A stretch of DNA of 64,000 nt, taken from assembly GCF_004340525.1 (NCBI RefSeq), contig NZ_SLWX01000015.1:1-64000 (forward strand), given 5' to 3'. The stretch comes from Chromatocurvus halotolerans. GTDB taxonomy: Bacteria; Pseudomonadota; Gammaproteobacteria; Pseudomonadales; Halieaceae. Shown piece by piece: positions 24,738-33,834 of the stretch; position 1 is the stretch's first letter, and each line of letters opens with the position of its first letter. The translations under genes and the position numbers were made by a program. The notes below the pieces were generated by a model that worked only from the letters and a program-made list of their open reading frames with translations, searched no databases and had not been told where the DNA came from.

Positions 24738-25220
24738 TTAATGTTGATGCCCACCCGGCCCATGCACGTGCCGGTGGGCTATCTCTTCACGTGAGGCGGC
24801 ACGCACGTCCACGATCTCGATATCGAACACGAGGTCCTGCCCGGCCAGGGGGTGGTTGGTGTCGAGATCGGCGCTGAATTTCCCCGCCTTGATCACGGTC
24901 GCTGCGCGGCGGCCCTTGTCAGTGTTGATCTGCACCAGCATGCCGGGTCTTAGTCGACCCTTGAACACCAGGTGTTTTACCGGTACCCGCTGCTGGCGCT
25001 CTGGGTCGCGTTCACCGTAGGCATCCTGGGCGGTGAGGCTGACGCTGAAGATATCCCCTGCGGTTCTGCCCTCCATGTCTTTTTCGAGCCCCGGGAGAAT
25101 GTTGCCGGCGCCGTGAAGGTAGGCGGATGGATCGCCGCCCCGGGAGGTTTCCAGTTGATCGCCGGCGGCGTTGCGGAGCGTGTAATGGAAGGTGACGACA
25201 GTATTTCGGTCAATATTCAT
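24738..25220 (-). CDS. FKBP-type peptidyl-prolyl isomerase (SlyD-like)
   Basis: The 160-residue protein catalyses cis-trans isomerisation of prolyl bonds and probably works as a cytoplasmic folding helper. It starts MNIDRNTVVTFHYTLRNAAG and has PGLEKDMEGRTAGDIFSVSL. The central inserted flap (QRVPVKHLVFKGRLRPGMLV) is typical of the SlyD group. It continues with NHPLAGQDLVFDIEIVDVR, a nearly invariant SlyD motif, and ends in a His-rich tail (HRHVHGPGGHQH) that may bind nickel or other metal. Confidence 0.9.
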   Translation of the reverse strand: MNIDRNTVVTFHYTLRNAAGDQLETSRGGDPSAYLHGAGNILPGLEKDMEGRTAGDIFSVSLTAQDAYGERDPERQQRVPVKHLVFKGRLRPGMLVQINTDKGRRAATVIKAGKFSADLDTNHPLAGQDLVFDIEIVDVRAASREEIAHRHVHGPGGHQH

Positions 25221-25328
25221 CGAGTATTGCGCTATTGAAAGTTCGGGAGCGCGATTACAGGGGAAAATGGTCTCGCAGGCAAGTCTCCTTTCGCCTGCCC
25301 GGCTGGCTACCGAGGAGAGTAACGCCCT

Positions 25329-26672
25329 TTACCCATTCTCAACCAACGCCTCCCCCAGCGCATTCACCAGACTGTCAATTTCCTCCCGCTCTATCACGAA
25401 AGGCAGCCCCATCTGCAGGGTGTCGCCGCCGTAGCGCACGTAGAACCCCTTGTCCCACAGGCGCATGGCCACCTCGAAGGGACGTCGCGTGGGGTCCCCG
25501 TCTTTCGCCTCAAGCGTCAGTGCTGCGGCGAAGCCGTAGTTGCGGATATCCGCAACATGCGGGCAGCATTTCAGCTGGTGCACGGCATCTTCGAAATGCG
25601 GCGCCAGGTCCGCGACCTGCGCCGGCAGTTCTTCTTTTACCAACAGGTCCAGCGCAGCAAGCCCAGCGGCGCAGGCCACCGGATGCGCGGAATAGGTGTA
25701 GCCGTGGGCAAATTCCAGCAGGTGTTCCGGCGTATCCTGCGCCATGAAGGTCTGGTAGATCTCGCTGGAGGCGATCACCGCACCCATGGGTACGGCGCCG
25801 TTGGTCATCTGCTTGGCAATGTTCATGATGTCGGGGACGACCCCGAAGGCATCGGCGCCGGTCATGGCACCGCAGCGACCGAACGCGGTAATCACCTCGT
25901 CGAAAATCAGCAGGATGTCGTGTGCGCTGCAGATGTCGCGCAGGCGCTGCAGGTAGCCCACCGGGGGCGGCAGTACGCCGGTGGAGCCGGCCATGGGCTC
26001 AACGATCACCGCGGCAATGTTACTGGCGTCGTGCAGGGCGATGAGCTCGAGCAGTTCGTCGGCGAGGTGGGCGCCGTGCTCGGGCATGCCGCGACTGAAG
26101 AGGTTTTCGGGCAGCAGCGTGTGGCGCAGGTGATCGGCCTCCACGGCCTGGCCGAACATCTTGCGGTTGGCGCCGATGCCGCCCACGGAAATGCCGCCGA
26201 AGTTCACGCCGTGGTAGCCCCTGGCGCGACCGATGAGACGGGTCTTTTCCGGCCGGCCGCGCAAACGCCAGTAGGCCCGGGCCATTTTCAGGGAGGTGTC
26301 GGTGGATTCAGAACCGGAATTGGTGAAAAACACATGATCCAGACCCGCTGGGGTCAGATCCCGCAGGCGGTTGGCCAGCTGGAAAGACAGGGGCTGGCCG
26401 ACCTGGAAGGCGGGGGAGTAGTCCAGGGTCTTCAGCTGCCGGTAGACCGCCTCGGCGATTTCGGGGCGATTGTGCCCAAGGCCGCAGGTCCAGAGGCCGG
26501 AGAGTCCGTCCAGAATGCGCCTTCCGCGATCGTCAATGTAGTAGATGCCCTGTGCGCCCACCAGCATACGCGGGTCGTTCTTGAACTGGCGGTTGCCCGT
26601 GTAGGGCATCCAGTGGGCTTCCAGTTCGTCACGGGTGAGGGGACTGTGTGTCTCGGGGAGTACGGAAGTCAT
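25329..26672 (-). CDS. Omega-amino acid--pyruvate aminotransferase (class III)
   Basis: The 447-residue PLP enzyme transfers the amino group of beta-alanine or related omega-amino acids to pyruvate, giving alanine. The class III fold is shown by FFTNSGSESTDTSLKMARAY, RARGYHGVNFGG, LLIFDEVITAFGRCG and the PLP-lysine region PDIMNIAKQMTNGAVPMGAV. HWMPYTGNRQFKNDPRMLVG near the N-terminus is typical of the beta-alanine:pyruvate group. I chose ATG 26672 (GAGG upstream); ATG 26696 is possible. Its neighbour is alanine dehydrogenase, so the two can recycle alanine to pyruvate and ammonia. Confidence 0.87.
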   Translation of the reverse strand: MTSVLPETHSPLTRDELEAHWMPYTGNRQFKNDPRMLVGAQGIYYIDDRGRRILDGLSGLWTCGLGHNRPEIAEAVYRQLKTLDYSPAFQVGQPLSFQLANRLRDLTPAGLDHVFFTNSGSESTDTSLKMARAYWRLRGRPEKTRLIGRARGYHGVNFGGISVGGIGANRKMFGQAVEADHLRHTLLPENLFSRGMPEHGAHLADELLELIALHDASNIAAVIVEPMAGSTGVLPPPVGYLQRLRDICSAHDILLIFDEVITAFGRCGAMTGADAFGVVPDIMNIAKQMTNGAVPMGAVIASSEIYQTFMAQDTPEHLLEFAHGYTYSAHPVACAAGLAALDLLVKEELPAQVADLAPHFEDAVHQLKCCPHVADIRNYGFAAALTLEAKDGDPTRRPFEVAMRLWDKGFYVRYGGDTLQMGLPFVIEREEIDSLVNALGEALVENG

Positions 26673-26827
26673 CGCGGTTGCCTCGCTGGCTGTCATCGCA
26701 TGATGCACACCAGTGTACGCCCGGTTTCCCGCCTGGAGAAGCGCCCGCTCAGAAGGCCCGTGCAGAGGTGTTTGCCGCAGTGTCGGTCCCGGCAGGTGCC
26801 AGGGCACCCGCCGGGTCTGCCGTACCG

Positions 26828-27946
26828 TCAGCCGCGGAGTATGTCAGCCACAGGGGTGTACGCGTGGCCGAGTGCGTCAGCGACAGCCTTGTAGGTGACC
26901 TTGCCGTGGCAGACGTTGAGGCCATTGGCGAGGTGCTTGTCCTCGGCCAGGGCGCCGCGCCATCCGAGGTCTGCAATGCGCAGTGCGCGGGGCAGTGTCA
27001 CGTTGTTCAGCGCGTAAGTGGAGGTGCGGGCGACGGCGCCGGGCATATTGGCAACGCAGTAGTGCACGACGCCTTCCTCAACATAGGTGGGGTCGTCGTG
27101 CGTGGTGGCGTGGGAGGTCTCAAAGCAGCCGCCCTGGTCGATGGCGACATCGACGACGACCGCTCCACGATGCATGGTCTTGAGCATGTCCCGGGTCACC
27201 AGTTTGGGCGCGGCGGCGCCAGGTACCAGAACGGCGCCGATCACCAGGTCGGCCTCGGCCACGCATTCGGCGAGATTGGCGGTGTTCGAGAAGCGCGTCT
27301 TGGCGCGGGCCTCGAAATAAATGCCCAGGCGCTCCAGCACCGTGGGTGAGCGGTCGAGAATGGTGACATCGGCACCCAGGCCGACCGCCATCTGCGCCGC
27401 ATTGAAGCCAACCACGCCACCGCCGATAATCGCCACTTTGCCCGGTGCAACGCCGGGAACGCCACCCAGCAGTACGCCGCGTCCGCCGCGGGCTTTTTCC
27501 AGCGCGCCGGCGCCGGCCTGGGCCGACATGCGCCCGGCCACCTGGCTCATGGGCTTGAGCAGCGGCAGGCCACCGTCCTCGTCGGTCACGGTTTCGTAGG
27601 CAATGCAGACGGCGCCGGAAGCGATCAGGTCGCGGGTCTGGTCCGGGTCGGGCGCCAGGTGCAGGTAGGTATACAGAATCTGGCCTTCGCGCAGCATCTT
27701 GCGCTCGTCCGCCTGCGGCTCTTTCACCTTCACGACCATGTCGCAGCGTTCAAAAATCTCTGCCGCGGTGTCCACCACTTCCGCCCCGGCGGCGCGATAG
27801 GCGTCATCGGTGGCATCGATACCCAGGCCCGCGCCCGTCTGCACGAGAACCTCATGGCCGCGGGCCGTGAGCTCCTGTGTGCTTTCTGGTGTCAGGCCCA
27901 CGCGGTATTCGTGATTTTTTATTTCTTTAGGGGTACCTACGATCAT
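26828..27946 (-). CDS. ald: Alanine dehydrogenase
   Basis: The 372-residue NAD-dependent enzyme interconverts L-alanine and pyruvate plus ammonia. It starts [20 protein letters not shown], the family signature with the substrate-binding Arg and Lys. It has the second signature [20 protein letters not shown] (Rossmann glycine motif) and [20 protein letters not shown] with the active-site His/Asp region. It lies 156 bp from the transaminase gene on the same strand and is divergent from an Lrp-type regulator, a common arrangement for ald. Confidence 0.95.
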   Translation of the reverse strand: MIVGTPKEIKNHEYRVGLTPESTQELTARGHEVLVQTGAGLGIDATDDAYRAAGAEVVDTAAEIFERCDMVVKVKEPQADERKMLREGQILYTYLHLAPDPDQTRDLIASGAVCIAYETVTDEDGGLPLLKPMSQVAGRMSAQAGAGALEKARGGRGVLLGGVPGVAPGKVAIIGGGVVGFNAAQMAVGLGADVTILDRSPTVLERLGIYFEARAKTRFSNTANLAECVAEADLVIGAVLVPGAAAPKLVTRDMLKTMHRGAVVVDVAIDQGGCFETSHATTHDDPTYVEEGVVHYCVANMPGAVARTSTYALNNVTLPRALRIADLGWRGALAEDKHLANGLNVCHGKVTYKAVADALGHAYTPVADILRG

Positions 27947-28146
27947 GGGAGTCTCCGGTGGTGTCTGGGCTGGTAAGTGTCCGCAGATTGCCTGTCACTC
28001 CGCTGCCGTTGGCTGCGTGAGCAGTACATATCTCGCCCTGCGAGTGTGACATTACTCCGCGTGAAAATTTTCCGGTTTTTTGACTGAAAAGGGCCGAGTT
28101 ATGCGTTTTAATGGCGCGCAGATGCAAAATAGCAGGAAAAAAACGC
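27947..28146. promoter_or_regulatory. Divergent control region ald / Lrp regulator
   Basis: The 200 bp between the two starts should carry both promoters and the regulator's binding sites. AT-rich tracts lie near 28065-28140. No clear consensus promoter is assigned. Confidence 0.35.
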
Positions 28147-28617
28147 ATGGATCGCTTTGATCGCAGGATAATTGCCGCGCTGCAGCAGGATTCTGCCCAG
28201 CCGATTGCCGCCCTCGCTGATGCTATCGGCCTGTCCACCTCGGCCTGTCACCGGCGCATACGATCGCTGGAAGAGGCGGGGGTGATTGTCGGCTACGCGG
28301 CGCGTATCAACCGGGCGGCGCTTGGGCTGTCACTGCTGGTGTTTGTCGAGATCAGTCTGAACTCCCAGGCGCTGGAGGTGCTTGAGGCCTTCGAAAATGC
28401 CGTGCAGGGATTCGATGACATTCTGGAGTGCCATCTCACCAGCGGCGATGCCGACTACATCCTGCGGGTGGTTGCCAGGGACATGGAAGACTACGCCGAC
28501 ATCCACCGCAACTGCCTGGCGCGGCTGCCCCACGTCTCGAGCATGCAGACCATTTTCACCCTGCGCCCGGTCAAGACTTGGCGTGGCTATCCGATACCCG
28601 TGGCGCCGGCGGTCTAG
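28147..28617 (+). CDS. Lrp/AsnC-family transcriptional regulator
   Basis: The 156-residue regulator starts at ATG 28147 (MDRFDRRIIAALQQD). It has the AsnC helix-turn-helix (AQPIAALADAIGLSTSACHRRIRSLEE, quoted here in two overlapping parts: AQPIAALADAIGL and STSACHRRIRSLEE). A RAM ligand-binding domain follows (DDILECHLTSGDADYILRVV). Its divergent position next to ald and the omega-transaminase strongly suggests that it senses an amino acid and controls those genes. It overlaps the convergent peptidase gene by 4 bp. Confidence 0.9.
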   Translation: MDRFDRRIIAALQQDSAQPIAALADAIGLSTSACHRRIRSLEEAGVIVGYAARINRAALGLSLLVFVEISLNSQALEVLEAFENAVQGFDDILECHLTSGDADYILRVVARDMEDYADIHRNCLARLPHVSSMQTIFTLRPVKTWRGYPIPVAPAV

Positions 28618-29726
28618 GCGGCTTCCGCGGCAGACTGGGCCGACAGGCGTCCAAGCACGTCGAGGAAGGCGTTGACGGAGGTGATCGGCGCCGATTCCAG
28701 CATGGTGTGATAGCCGGAGGTGGGTATCTGCAGGGTGGTCCCATCCACCAGGCCGCTGGATGCGGCAATAATCCGACCGAGCTCGGTAGAGCCCAGGCTG
28801 GCTGGTGGCTCGCCGCGTTCGGCGGCGCGCCTGTTCTGGTCTTCCACCCAGGTATCCTTGTAGAGCACGCCATAGCCGGCTTCCCTGCAGGAGGCAGCAA
28901 GGCGTTGCGTCAGCGCGCGATTGAAGCTGGCATTGGCATCACGGTTGCGCAACACCAGATGCTGTGCGGCGGCGGCTTCCAGCGTCGGGAAGGGACTGGT
29001 ATCCACCACAATCAGCTGGTTGGTGGAGCCGCCGAAGCGCCGGAACCACTCCAGCAGATAGCGCCAGCTCTTGCCGGCCTCTTCCTGGGCGGTGAAGAAT
29101 GCTGTGCCTTCGAACCCGCACTCGAACAGATACACGAGGGCGGCAATGGTAATGACGTTGTCCAGCTGGCCCTGAAGCGCCTGCGGCGTGATCTTCAGGT
29201 GATCGGTGAAGGCGACCGGCGTGCCCGCAATCAGGTGGTTCAGGCCGTTGATCTCGAAGATGAGATTGTTGCGGAATTCACAGATATAGCTGCTGCGGGT
29301 ATCGCCACGACCCAGGTAGGCGCCGGACCAGGGATCGTAGGCGAACACGGGCATCTGGGTGAAGCGGCCGACAATCTTGCGCATCAGCTGCTCCGAGACG
29401 GAATTGCCGAGCAGGTCGGAGCGCGCGCCGGCCACGAAGGCGGCGTACTGGAATTCGTTGGGCCCGGTGCAGACCAGGCCGTGACGGTCGGCGTGAGCCG
29501 AGAACATGATGCTGTTCGGCTTGCGCCCCTGGGCCACCAGCAGACCCTCGTACCAGGTGACATTGGCGCCGCGCTCTTCCAGTTCGCGCTGCAGGCAGCG
29601 GAAAAACGCATGCTCGGCGCCGACAACCGAGGGCTGGCGCAGCAGCGATGCCAGCAGCGCGGTGAAGCGATCGGGCAGTGCGCCGCCCGGCCTGTCGGAT
29701 ACGCTTTTCTGGGAAGAGTCGCTCAT
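28614..29726 (-). CDS. M42/M20-like zinc aminopeptidase family protein
   Basis: The 370-residue cytoplasmic hydrolase has the co-catalytic zinc motifs of the M42/M28/M20 clan: SIMFSAHADRHGLV (first His/Asp), LKITPQALQGQLDNVITIAA (Asp ligand), FFTAQEEAGKS (the catalytic Glu-Glu) and IVVDTSPFPT (Asp). QIPTSGYHTMLESAP supplies the last His. It probably releases amino acids from peptides, fitting the neighbouring amino-acid genes. The exact substrate is unknown. Confidence 0.8.
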   Translation of the reverse strand: MSDSSQKSVSDRPGGALPDRFTALLASLLRQPSVVGAEHAFFRCLQRELEERGANVTWYEGLLVAQGRKPNSIMFSAHADRHGLVCTGPNEFQYAAFVAGARSDLLGNSVSEQLMRKIVGRFTQMPVFAYDPWSGAYLGRGDTRSSYICEFRNNLIFEINGLNHLIAGTPVAFTDHLKITPQALQGQLDNVITIAALVYLFECGFEGTAFFTAQEEAGKSWRYLLEWFRRFGGSTNQLIVVDTSPFPTLEAAAAQHLVLRNRDANASFNRALTQRLAASCREAGYGVLYKDTWVEDQNRRAAERGEPPASLGSTELGRIIAASSGLVDGTTLQIPTSGYHTMLESAPITSVNAFLDVLGRLSAQSAAEAA

Positions 29727-29791
29727 CGGTCAAGTATATCCGTAAATCGCCCGGTGTCGTCATGCGACATGTCGCGATGGCCCCTCCCGGA

Positions 29792-30421
29792 TTACTCTTC
29801 ACGCTTGCGGCCAGTGATCATCGCGCGCGGCAGGTTTTCGCGGTGTGCCAGGCTTGACGCGAGTACACCCAGGATGTGCAGGCCTACCAGCCACAGTGTC
29901 GACGTTGCTGCGACCTCGTGGATGTCTTCCCAGCGCTCCTCTGACGCTGACTCATCATCATGCTTTTCTCGAGTCATCGAGGACGCCGTCGATCGATCCT
30001 CCACCGGATTTATGTAAGCTGCCAGTGGACCTGCGTTCTCCTCTATGGCGTACAGCACCATTCCCGAGCCGGCGGTCACACTGAGCGCCAGCAGGAGCGC
30101 TATCGTCATGGCGCCGCCTGCGGGGTTGTGACCGAGGTAGCGCGGCGCCTTGCCGCGGGGGAGCGCCTTCAGGTAAGCAATAACGGTGCGTGGACTGCGA
30201 ACGAAATCGGTGAATCGCGCGCGCCGGGGTCCAACGATGCCCCAGACAAGACGAATGGCTATCGCCGCTGCGATAGCGTAGCCGGACCAGACGTGGACAA
30301 GATCCCACTCCTCTGCACTCAGCCAGGCGACCAGAAAGCCAATGGCCAAAACCCAGTGTCCGACGCGTACAATCGGATCCCACACGTAAACTGTTTTCGG
30401 TGTCTCTAACATTGTTTTCAC
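29792..30421 (-). CDS. Cytochrome b561-family membrane protein
   Basis: The 209-residue protein has four to five transmembrane helices and haem-ligand histidines in VRVGHWVLAIGFLVAW, WDLVHVWSGYAI and DIHEVAATSTLWLVGLHILG. This matches the bacterial cytochrome b561 / Ni-Fe hydrogenase b-type family. A hydrophilic insert rich in Asp and Glu (TREKHDDESASEERWED) precedes the last helices. These proteins shuttle electrons between quinol and a periplasmic partner. No partner cytochrome is adjacent. Confidence 0.87.
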   Translation of the reverse strand: MKTMLETPKTVYVWDPIVRVGHWVLAIGFLVAWLSAEEWDLVHVWSGYAIAAAIAIRLVWGIVGPRRARFTDFVRSPRTVIAYLKALPRGKAPRYLGHNPAGGAMTIALLLALSVTAGSGMVLYAIEENAGPLAAYINPVEDRSTASSMTREKHDDESASEERWEDIHEVAATSTLWLVGLHILGVLASSLAHRENLPRAMITGRKREE

Positions 30422-30528
30422 TCCTTGTCGTGATCTTGTACCGACGAGTGAGTGTTGGTGTTACTGGCGCCTGCGTCCATGCGCCAAATGGCCCATGCCG
30501 CGGGATCGCCGCCTAGGGAGGGGTTTTT

Positions 30529-31050
30529 ATGTCGAATGACCTATCGGACAGGGCTGCAATGACCTTGATGTTTGGCCTTTTTTTCCTGATCGGCGGTGTG
30601 ATGCTGTTTGACGTCGTGACCGATTACCGGGAGGGCGTGAGTGTGGCGCATCTGCTTGTCGAAAGCGTTGTGCTGTTGTTGGCGGGGATCGGCTGTGGCG
30701 TTGTAGTGATTCGTACATACCAGGCGCGGCGTTCGCTGGCGACGCTGCGCAACGATCTACAGCATGCTCAACGCCGGGCGGTGCACTGGCAGCGTGAGAA
30801 CGAAAAGCAAGTGCAGGGAATCGCCCAGTCGATCAAGGCGCAATTTGCCGTCTGGGGGTATACGGAGGCCGAGTCAGACGTCGCTCTGCTGCTGATAAAG
30901 GGGCTGAGTCATCGCGAAATCGCGAGCTTGCGCGACACTAGCGAGCGCACGGTAAGCCACCAGGCCCAGGCGGCGTATCGGAAAGCATCGCTGCCCGGTC
31001 GGACCGCGCTATCCGCCTTCTTTTTGGAAGATATGCTACCTGGCAGGTGA
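30529..31050 (+). CDS. Membrane-anchored LuxR-type regulator
   Basis: The 173-residue protein has two transmembrane helices (LMFGLFFLIGGVMLFDV and LLVESVVLLLAGIGCGVVVI), a coiled-coil linker of about 40 residues, and a C-terminal LuxR/GerE helix-turn-helix (GYTEAESDVALLLIKGLSHR, EIASLRDTSERTVSHQAQ). The regulator would stay in the membrane while binding DNA. It is divergent from the cytochrome b561 gene, so it may sense a membrane or redox state. Its end overlaps the convergent ubiC by 15 bp. Confidence 0.83.
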   Translation: MSNDLSDRAAMTLMFGLFFLIGGVMLFDVVTDYREGVSVAHLLVESVVLLLAGIGCGVVVIRTYQARRSLATLRNDLQHAQRRAVHWQRENEKQVQGIAQSIKAQFAVWGYTEAESDVALLLIKGLSHREIASLRDTSERTVSHQAQAAYRKASLPGRTALSAFFLEDMLPGR

Positions 31051-31611
31051 TGCGCCGGACAGTGTCCGGGACGACCAGCGGCGCTGGCTGCGCTGCAGCG
31101 AGCGGTGATCACACCAGGGACGGAAGGACTCGAGAAAAATCTCGGCCACCAGCAGCGGGCGCCGGTTGAGCAGAAAGACAGACCGTCGACCCCAGGCGGG
31201 CTGATCCTGGTGCAGGTCCTCGGGTATCAGCGGCGTCGAGCCGGGCAACCGGGCAACTTCAAAGGGCCTGCGCCGTAGCCCCGGGCTGCTGAACAGGATG
31301 CTGCCCAGGGAGCGATTCTGCAGCTGTCGCAGCCAGCGCAGTTCCCCGGTGAGGGTAGTGCTGGGAAACACACTGCGGGCAAAGACCACGGGCTGTCCAT
31401 CGCGTAGCAGAACCACTTCCCGGATCAACGCCATCTGTTTCGACGGCAGGTTGAGCGCCTTGCGTTCGCTGAGCGTCGGCTTGTGCCAGCCCTGGCTGCG
31501 TCGCTGCACGCTGAAGGGCGCGCCACCGAGCTGCAGCCGCTGCGTCAGCGAATCGGTATCCAGCAGCCAATGGCTGACGGGCTGCAGCTGACGCTTCGGC
31601 CAGGCGGCCAA
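31036..31611 (-). CDS. ubiC: Chorismate pyruvate-lyase
   Basis: The 191-residue enzyme removes pyruvate from chorismate to give 4-hydroxybenzoate, the first committed step of ubiquinone synthesis. Family features: SHWLLDTDSLTQRLQ, ALIREVVLLRDGQPVVFARS, RSLGSILFSSPGLRR and WGRRSVFLLNRRPLLVAEIF with the conserved final Glu. It follows rpoD on the same strand. The C-terminal tail after RPWCD is unusually long and basic for UbiC. Confidence 0.87.
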   Translation of the reverse strand: MAAWPKRQLQPVSHWLLDTDSLTQRLQLGGAPFSVQRRSQGWHKPTLSERKALNLPSKQMALIREVVLLRDGQPVVFARSVFPSTTLTGELRWLRQLQNRSLGSILFSSPGLRRRPFEVARLPGSTPLIPEDLHQDQPAWGRRSVFLLNRRPLLVAEIFLESFRPWCDHRSLQRSQRRWSSRTLSGASPAR

Positions 31612-31714
31612 AGGCCGCCAGGGAGATGTGAACGGTGCGCTGATCAGGGTGCTGCGAGTCCCGGGGCCGCGATGGGGTCAGATGGCTGCCGGCGACTGCC
31701 TTTCACGCTGCGGC

Positions 31715-33520
31715 TTATTCATCGAGGAAACTGCGCAGGTAGTCGGAGCGCGTGGGATGGCGCAGCTTGCGCAGTGCCTTGGCTTCGATCTGCCGGATAC
31801 GCTCGCGGGTGACGTCGAACTGTTTGCCGACCTCCTCCAGCGTGTGATCCGTGTTCATGTCGATGCCAAAGCGCATGCGCAGCACTTTCGCTTCGCGCGC
31901 GGTAAGGCCACCCAGCACATCCTTGGTGGCTTCCTGCAGGCCCTGGCCGGTTGCCGAATCCACCGGTGAGTGGATGGTGTGATCCTCAATGAAATCGCCC
32001 AGGTGCGAATCTTCGTCGTCGCCGATGGGTGTCTCCATGGAAATGGGCTCTTTGGCGATCTTCAGCACCTTGCGCACCTTGTCTTCCGGCATGTCCATGC
32101 GTTCGCCCAGTTCTTCCGGCGTCGGCTCGCGGCCCATTTCCTGCAGCATCTGGCGGGAAATGCGGTTCAGCTTGTTGATCGTCTCGATCATGTGCACGGG
32201 AATACGGATGGTGCGCGCCTGGTCGGCAATGGAGCGGGTGATCGCCTGGCGAATCCACCAGGTGGCGTATGTGGAGAACTTGTAGCCGCGGCGGTACTCG
32301 AACTTGTCCACCGCCTTCATCAGGCCGATGTTGCCTTCCTGGATGAGGTCGAGGAACTGCAGGCCGCGGTTGGTGTACTTCTTGGCGATGGAGATCACCA
32401 GGCGCAGGTTGGCCTCGACCATTTCCTTCTTGGCGCGACGCGCGCGGGCCTCACCCATCGACATGCGGCGGTTGATTTCCTTGATTTCCAGGACGCTGAG
32501 CCCGGCCTGCTCTTCTATCTGCTGAATGCGCCGCTGTGCCCGCTGAATGTCTTCCTTGCGTGCCGTCAGCTTTGCACCGTAATCCTTTTTACGGGCGAGG
32601 CGGGTAACCCACTTGACGTCGGCTTCGCTGCCCTGGAACGACTGGATGAAGTCCTTGCGCGGCATGCCGCAATCACGCACCGCGATGGCCATGATCTCGC
32701 GTTCCTGATCGCGAACCATGTTCAGTGAGCTGCGCGCCGCTTCGTTCAGCGGCTCGAAGGTTTTTGGCGTGAACTTGAAGAACTTGAACAGCTCGCCGAG
32801 CTTTTCCATTTCGGCAATGGTGGTCTTGTCGCTGCGGCCCTTGTCGGCAATCGCCTTCTCGACCTTGTTGTACTGGCGCTTGAGCGCCGTGAAGCGCTTT
32901 TTTGCCTCGACGGGGTCAGGTCCGGTTTCGGTCTCTTCCTCGGTGTCTTCGCTGGCGGCAGCGGCGGCTTCGGCGATCTGTGCCGCCGAGGGGACGTGGT
33001 CTGCGGGGTCGAGGTAGCCAACAAGAATGTCACTCAGGCGACGCTCTTCCTTGGTGACGAGGGCGTACTCGTCGAGGATGGTCTTCACGGCGCCGGGATA
33101 GAACGCGAGGGCAGCCATTAATTCACGGATGCCTTCTTCAATGCGCTTGGCGATAACGATCTCGCCTTCCCGGGTGAGCAGCTCGACGGTGCCCATTTCG
33201 CGCATGTACATGCGCACCGGGTCGGTGGTGCGACCGGCTTCGGTCTCGACGGCGGCGAGGGCGGCGGCGGCTTCGGCGGCGGCGATGTCATCCGCAGAGC
33301 TGTCGCCCTCGGTCATGATCAGCTCGTCGGTGTCCGGCGCCTGCTCGTAGACATGGATACCCATGTCGTTGATCATCTGTATGATGTCTTCGACCTGATC
33401 CGGATCGGAAATGTCTTCCGGCAGGTGATCGTTGACTTCCGCGTACGTCAGATAACCCTGTTCTTTGCCCTTGGCGATCAGGGATCTCAGGCGAGACTGC
33501 TGTTTAACGACATTGGCCAT
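31715..33520 (-). CDS. rpoD: RNA polymerase sigma-70 (primary sigma factor)
   Basis: The 601-residue housekeeping sigma factor directs RNA polymerase to -10/-35 promoters. Region 1.1 lies at the N-terminus ([20 protein letters not shown]), followed by the acidic nonconserved region. Region 2 contains [20 protein letters not shown] and [20 protein letters not shown]. Region 4 is [20 protein letters not shown] and [19 protein letters not shown]. It is the last gene of the rpsU-yqeY-dnaG-rpoD series, with its own promoter upstream. Confidence 0.98.
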   Translation of the reverse strand: MANVVKQQSRLRSLIAKGKEQGYLTYAEVNDHLPEDISDPDQVEDIIQMINDMGIHVYEQAPDTDELIMTEGDSSADDIAAAEAAAALAAVETEAGRTTDPVRMYMREMGTVELLTREGEIVIAKRIEEGIRELMAALAFYPGAVKTILDEYALVTKEERRLSDILVGYLDPADHVPSAAQIAEAAAAASEDTEEETETGPDPVEAKKRFTALKRQYNKVEKAIADKGRSDKTTIAEMEKLGELFKFFKFTPKTFEPLNEAARSSLNMVRDQEREIMAIAVRDCGMPRKDFIQSFQGSEADVKWVTRLARKKDYGAKLTARKEDIQRAQRRIQQIEEQAGLSVLEIKEINRRMSMGEARARRAKKEMVEANLRLVISIAKKYTNRGLQFLDLIQEGNIGLMKAVDKFEYRRGYKFSTYATWWIRQAITRSIADQARTIRIPVHMIETINKLNRISRQMLQEMGREPTPEELGERMDMPEDKVRKVLKIAKEPISMETPIGDDEDSHLGDFIEDHTIHSPVDSATGQGLQEATKDVLGGLTAREAKVLRMRFGIDMNTDHTLEEVGKQFDVTRERIRQIEAKALRKLRHPTRSDYLRSFLDE

Positions 33521-33567
33521 TAATAAACCCTACGTCAATATGTAAAATACAAAAAAGTCAGCCGGCC

Positions 33568-33573
33568 ATTATA
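33568..33573 (-). promoter_or_regulatory. -10 box of a promoter for rpoD
   Basis: TATAAT on the minus strand, in the context CGCTATAATGG, lies 48 bp upstream of the rpoD start, within the 314-bp dnaG-rpoD gap. The -35 is not obvious. The rest of the gap (33574-33834) shows no gene. Confidence 0.5.
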
Positions 33574-33834
33574 GCGTGAAACGGCAGAATATGCCCACAA
33601 TGTGTCCGGGAAATATTTCGTTGCACTTTTTTTGCGTGCGTTTTGCGTGCTTTTTGCGCTTTGTGCTCAGGTGCTCTGTCAGGTGTCCCTTCTTGCTCTG
33701 TGCACCTTGCACTGGCTCTGCCGGGCGTCGCGAGATGCATGCTGTAACGGCCTGGCCTGGCAGCTGCCCGCAAAGGGGCGAAAGCAGGGCGCGAACTTTG
33801 CAGTGGCAGCGTTGCAGCTGCGCCAGAGAAGGGA

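Noticed and set aside
25557-26894. Open frame of 445 codons on the plus strand
   Set aside because: Antisense to the omega-aminotransferase.
28428-30017. Open frame of 529 codons on the plus strand
   Set aside because: Antisense to the peptidase and cytochrome genes; composition and lack of domains show it is a shadow.
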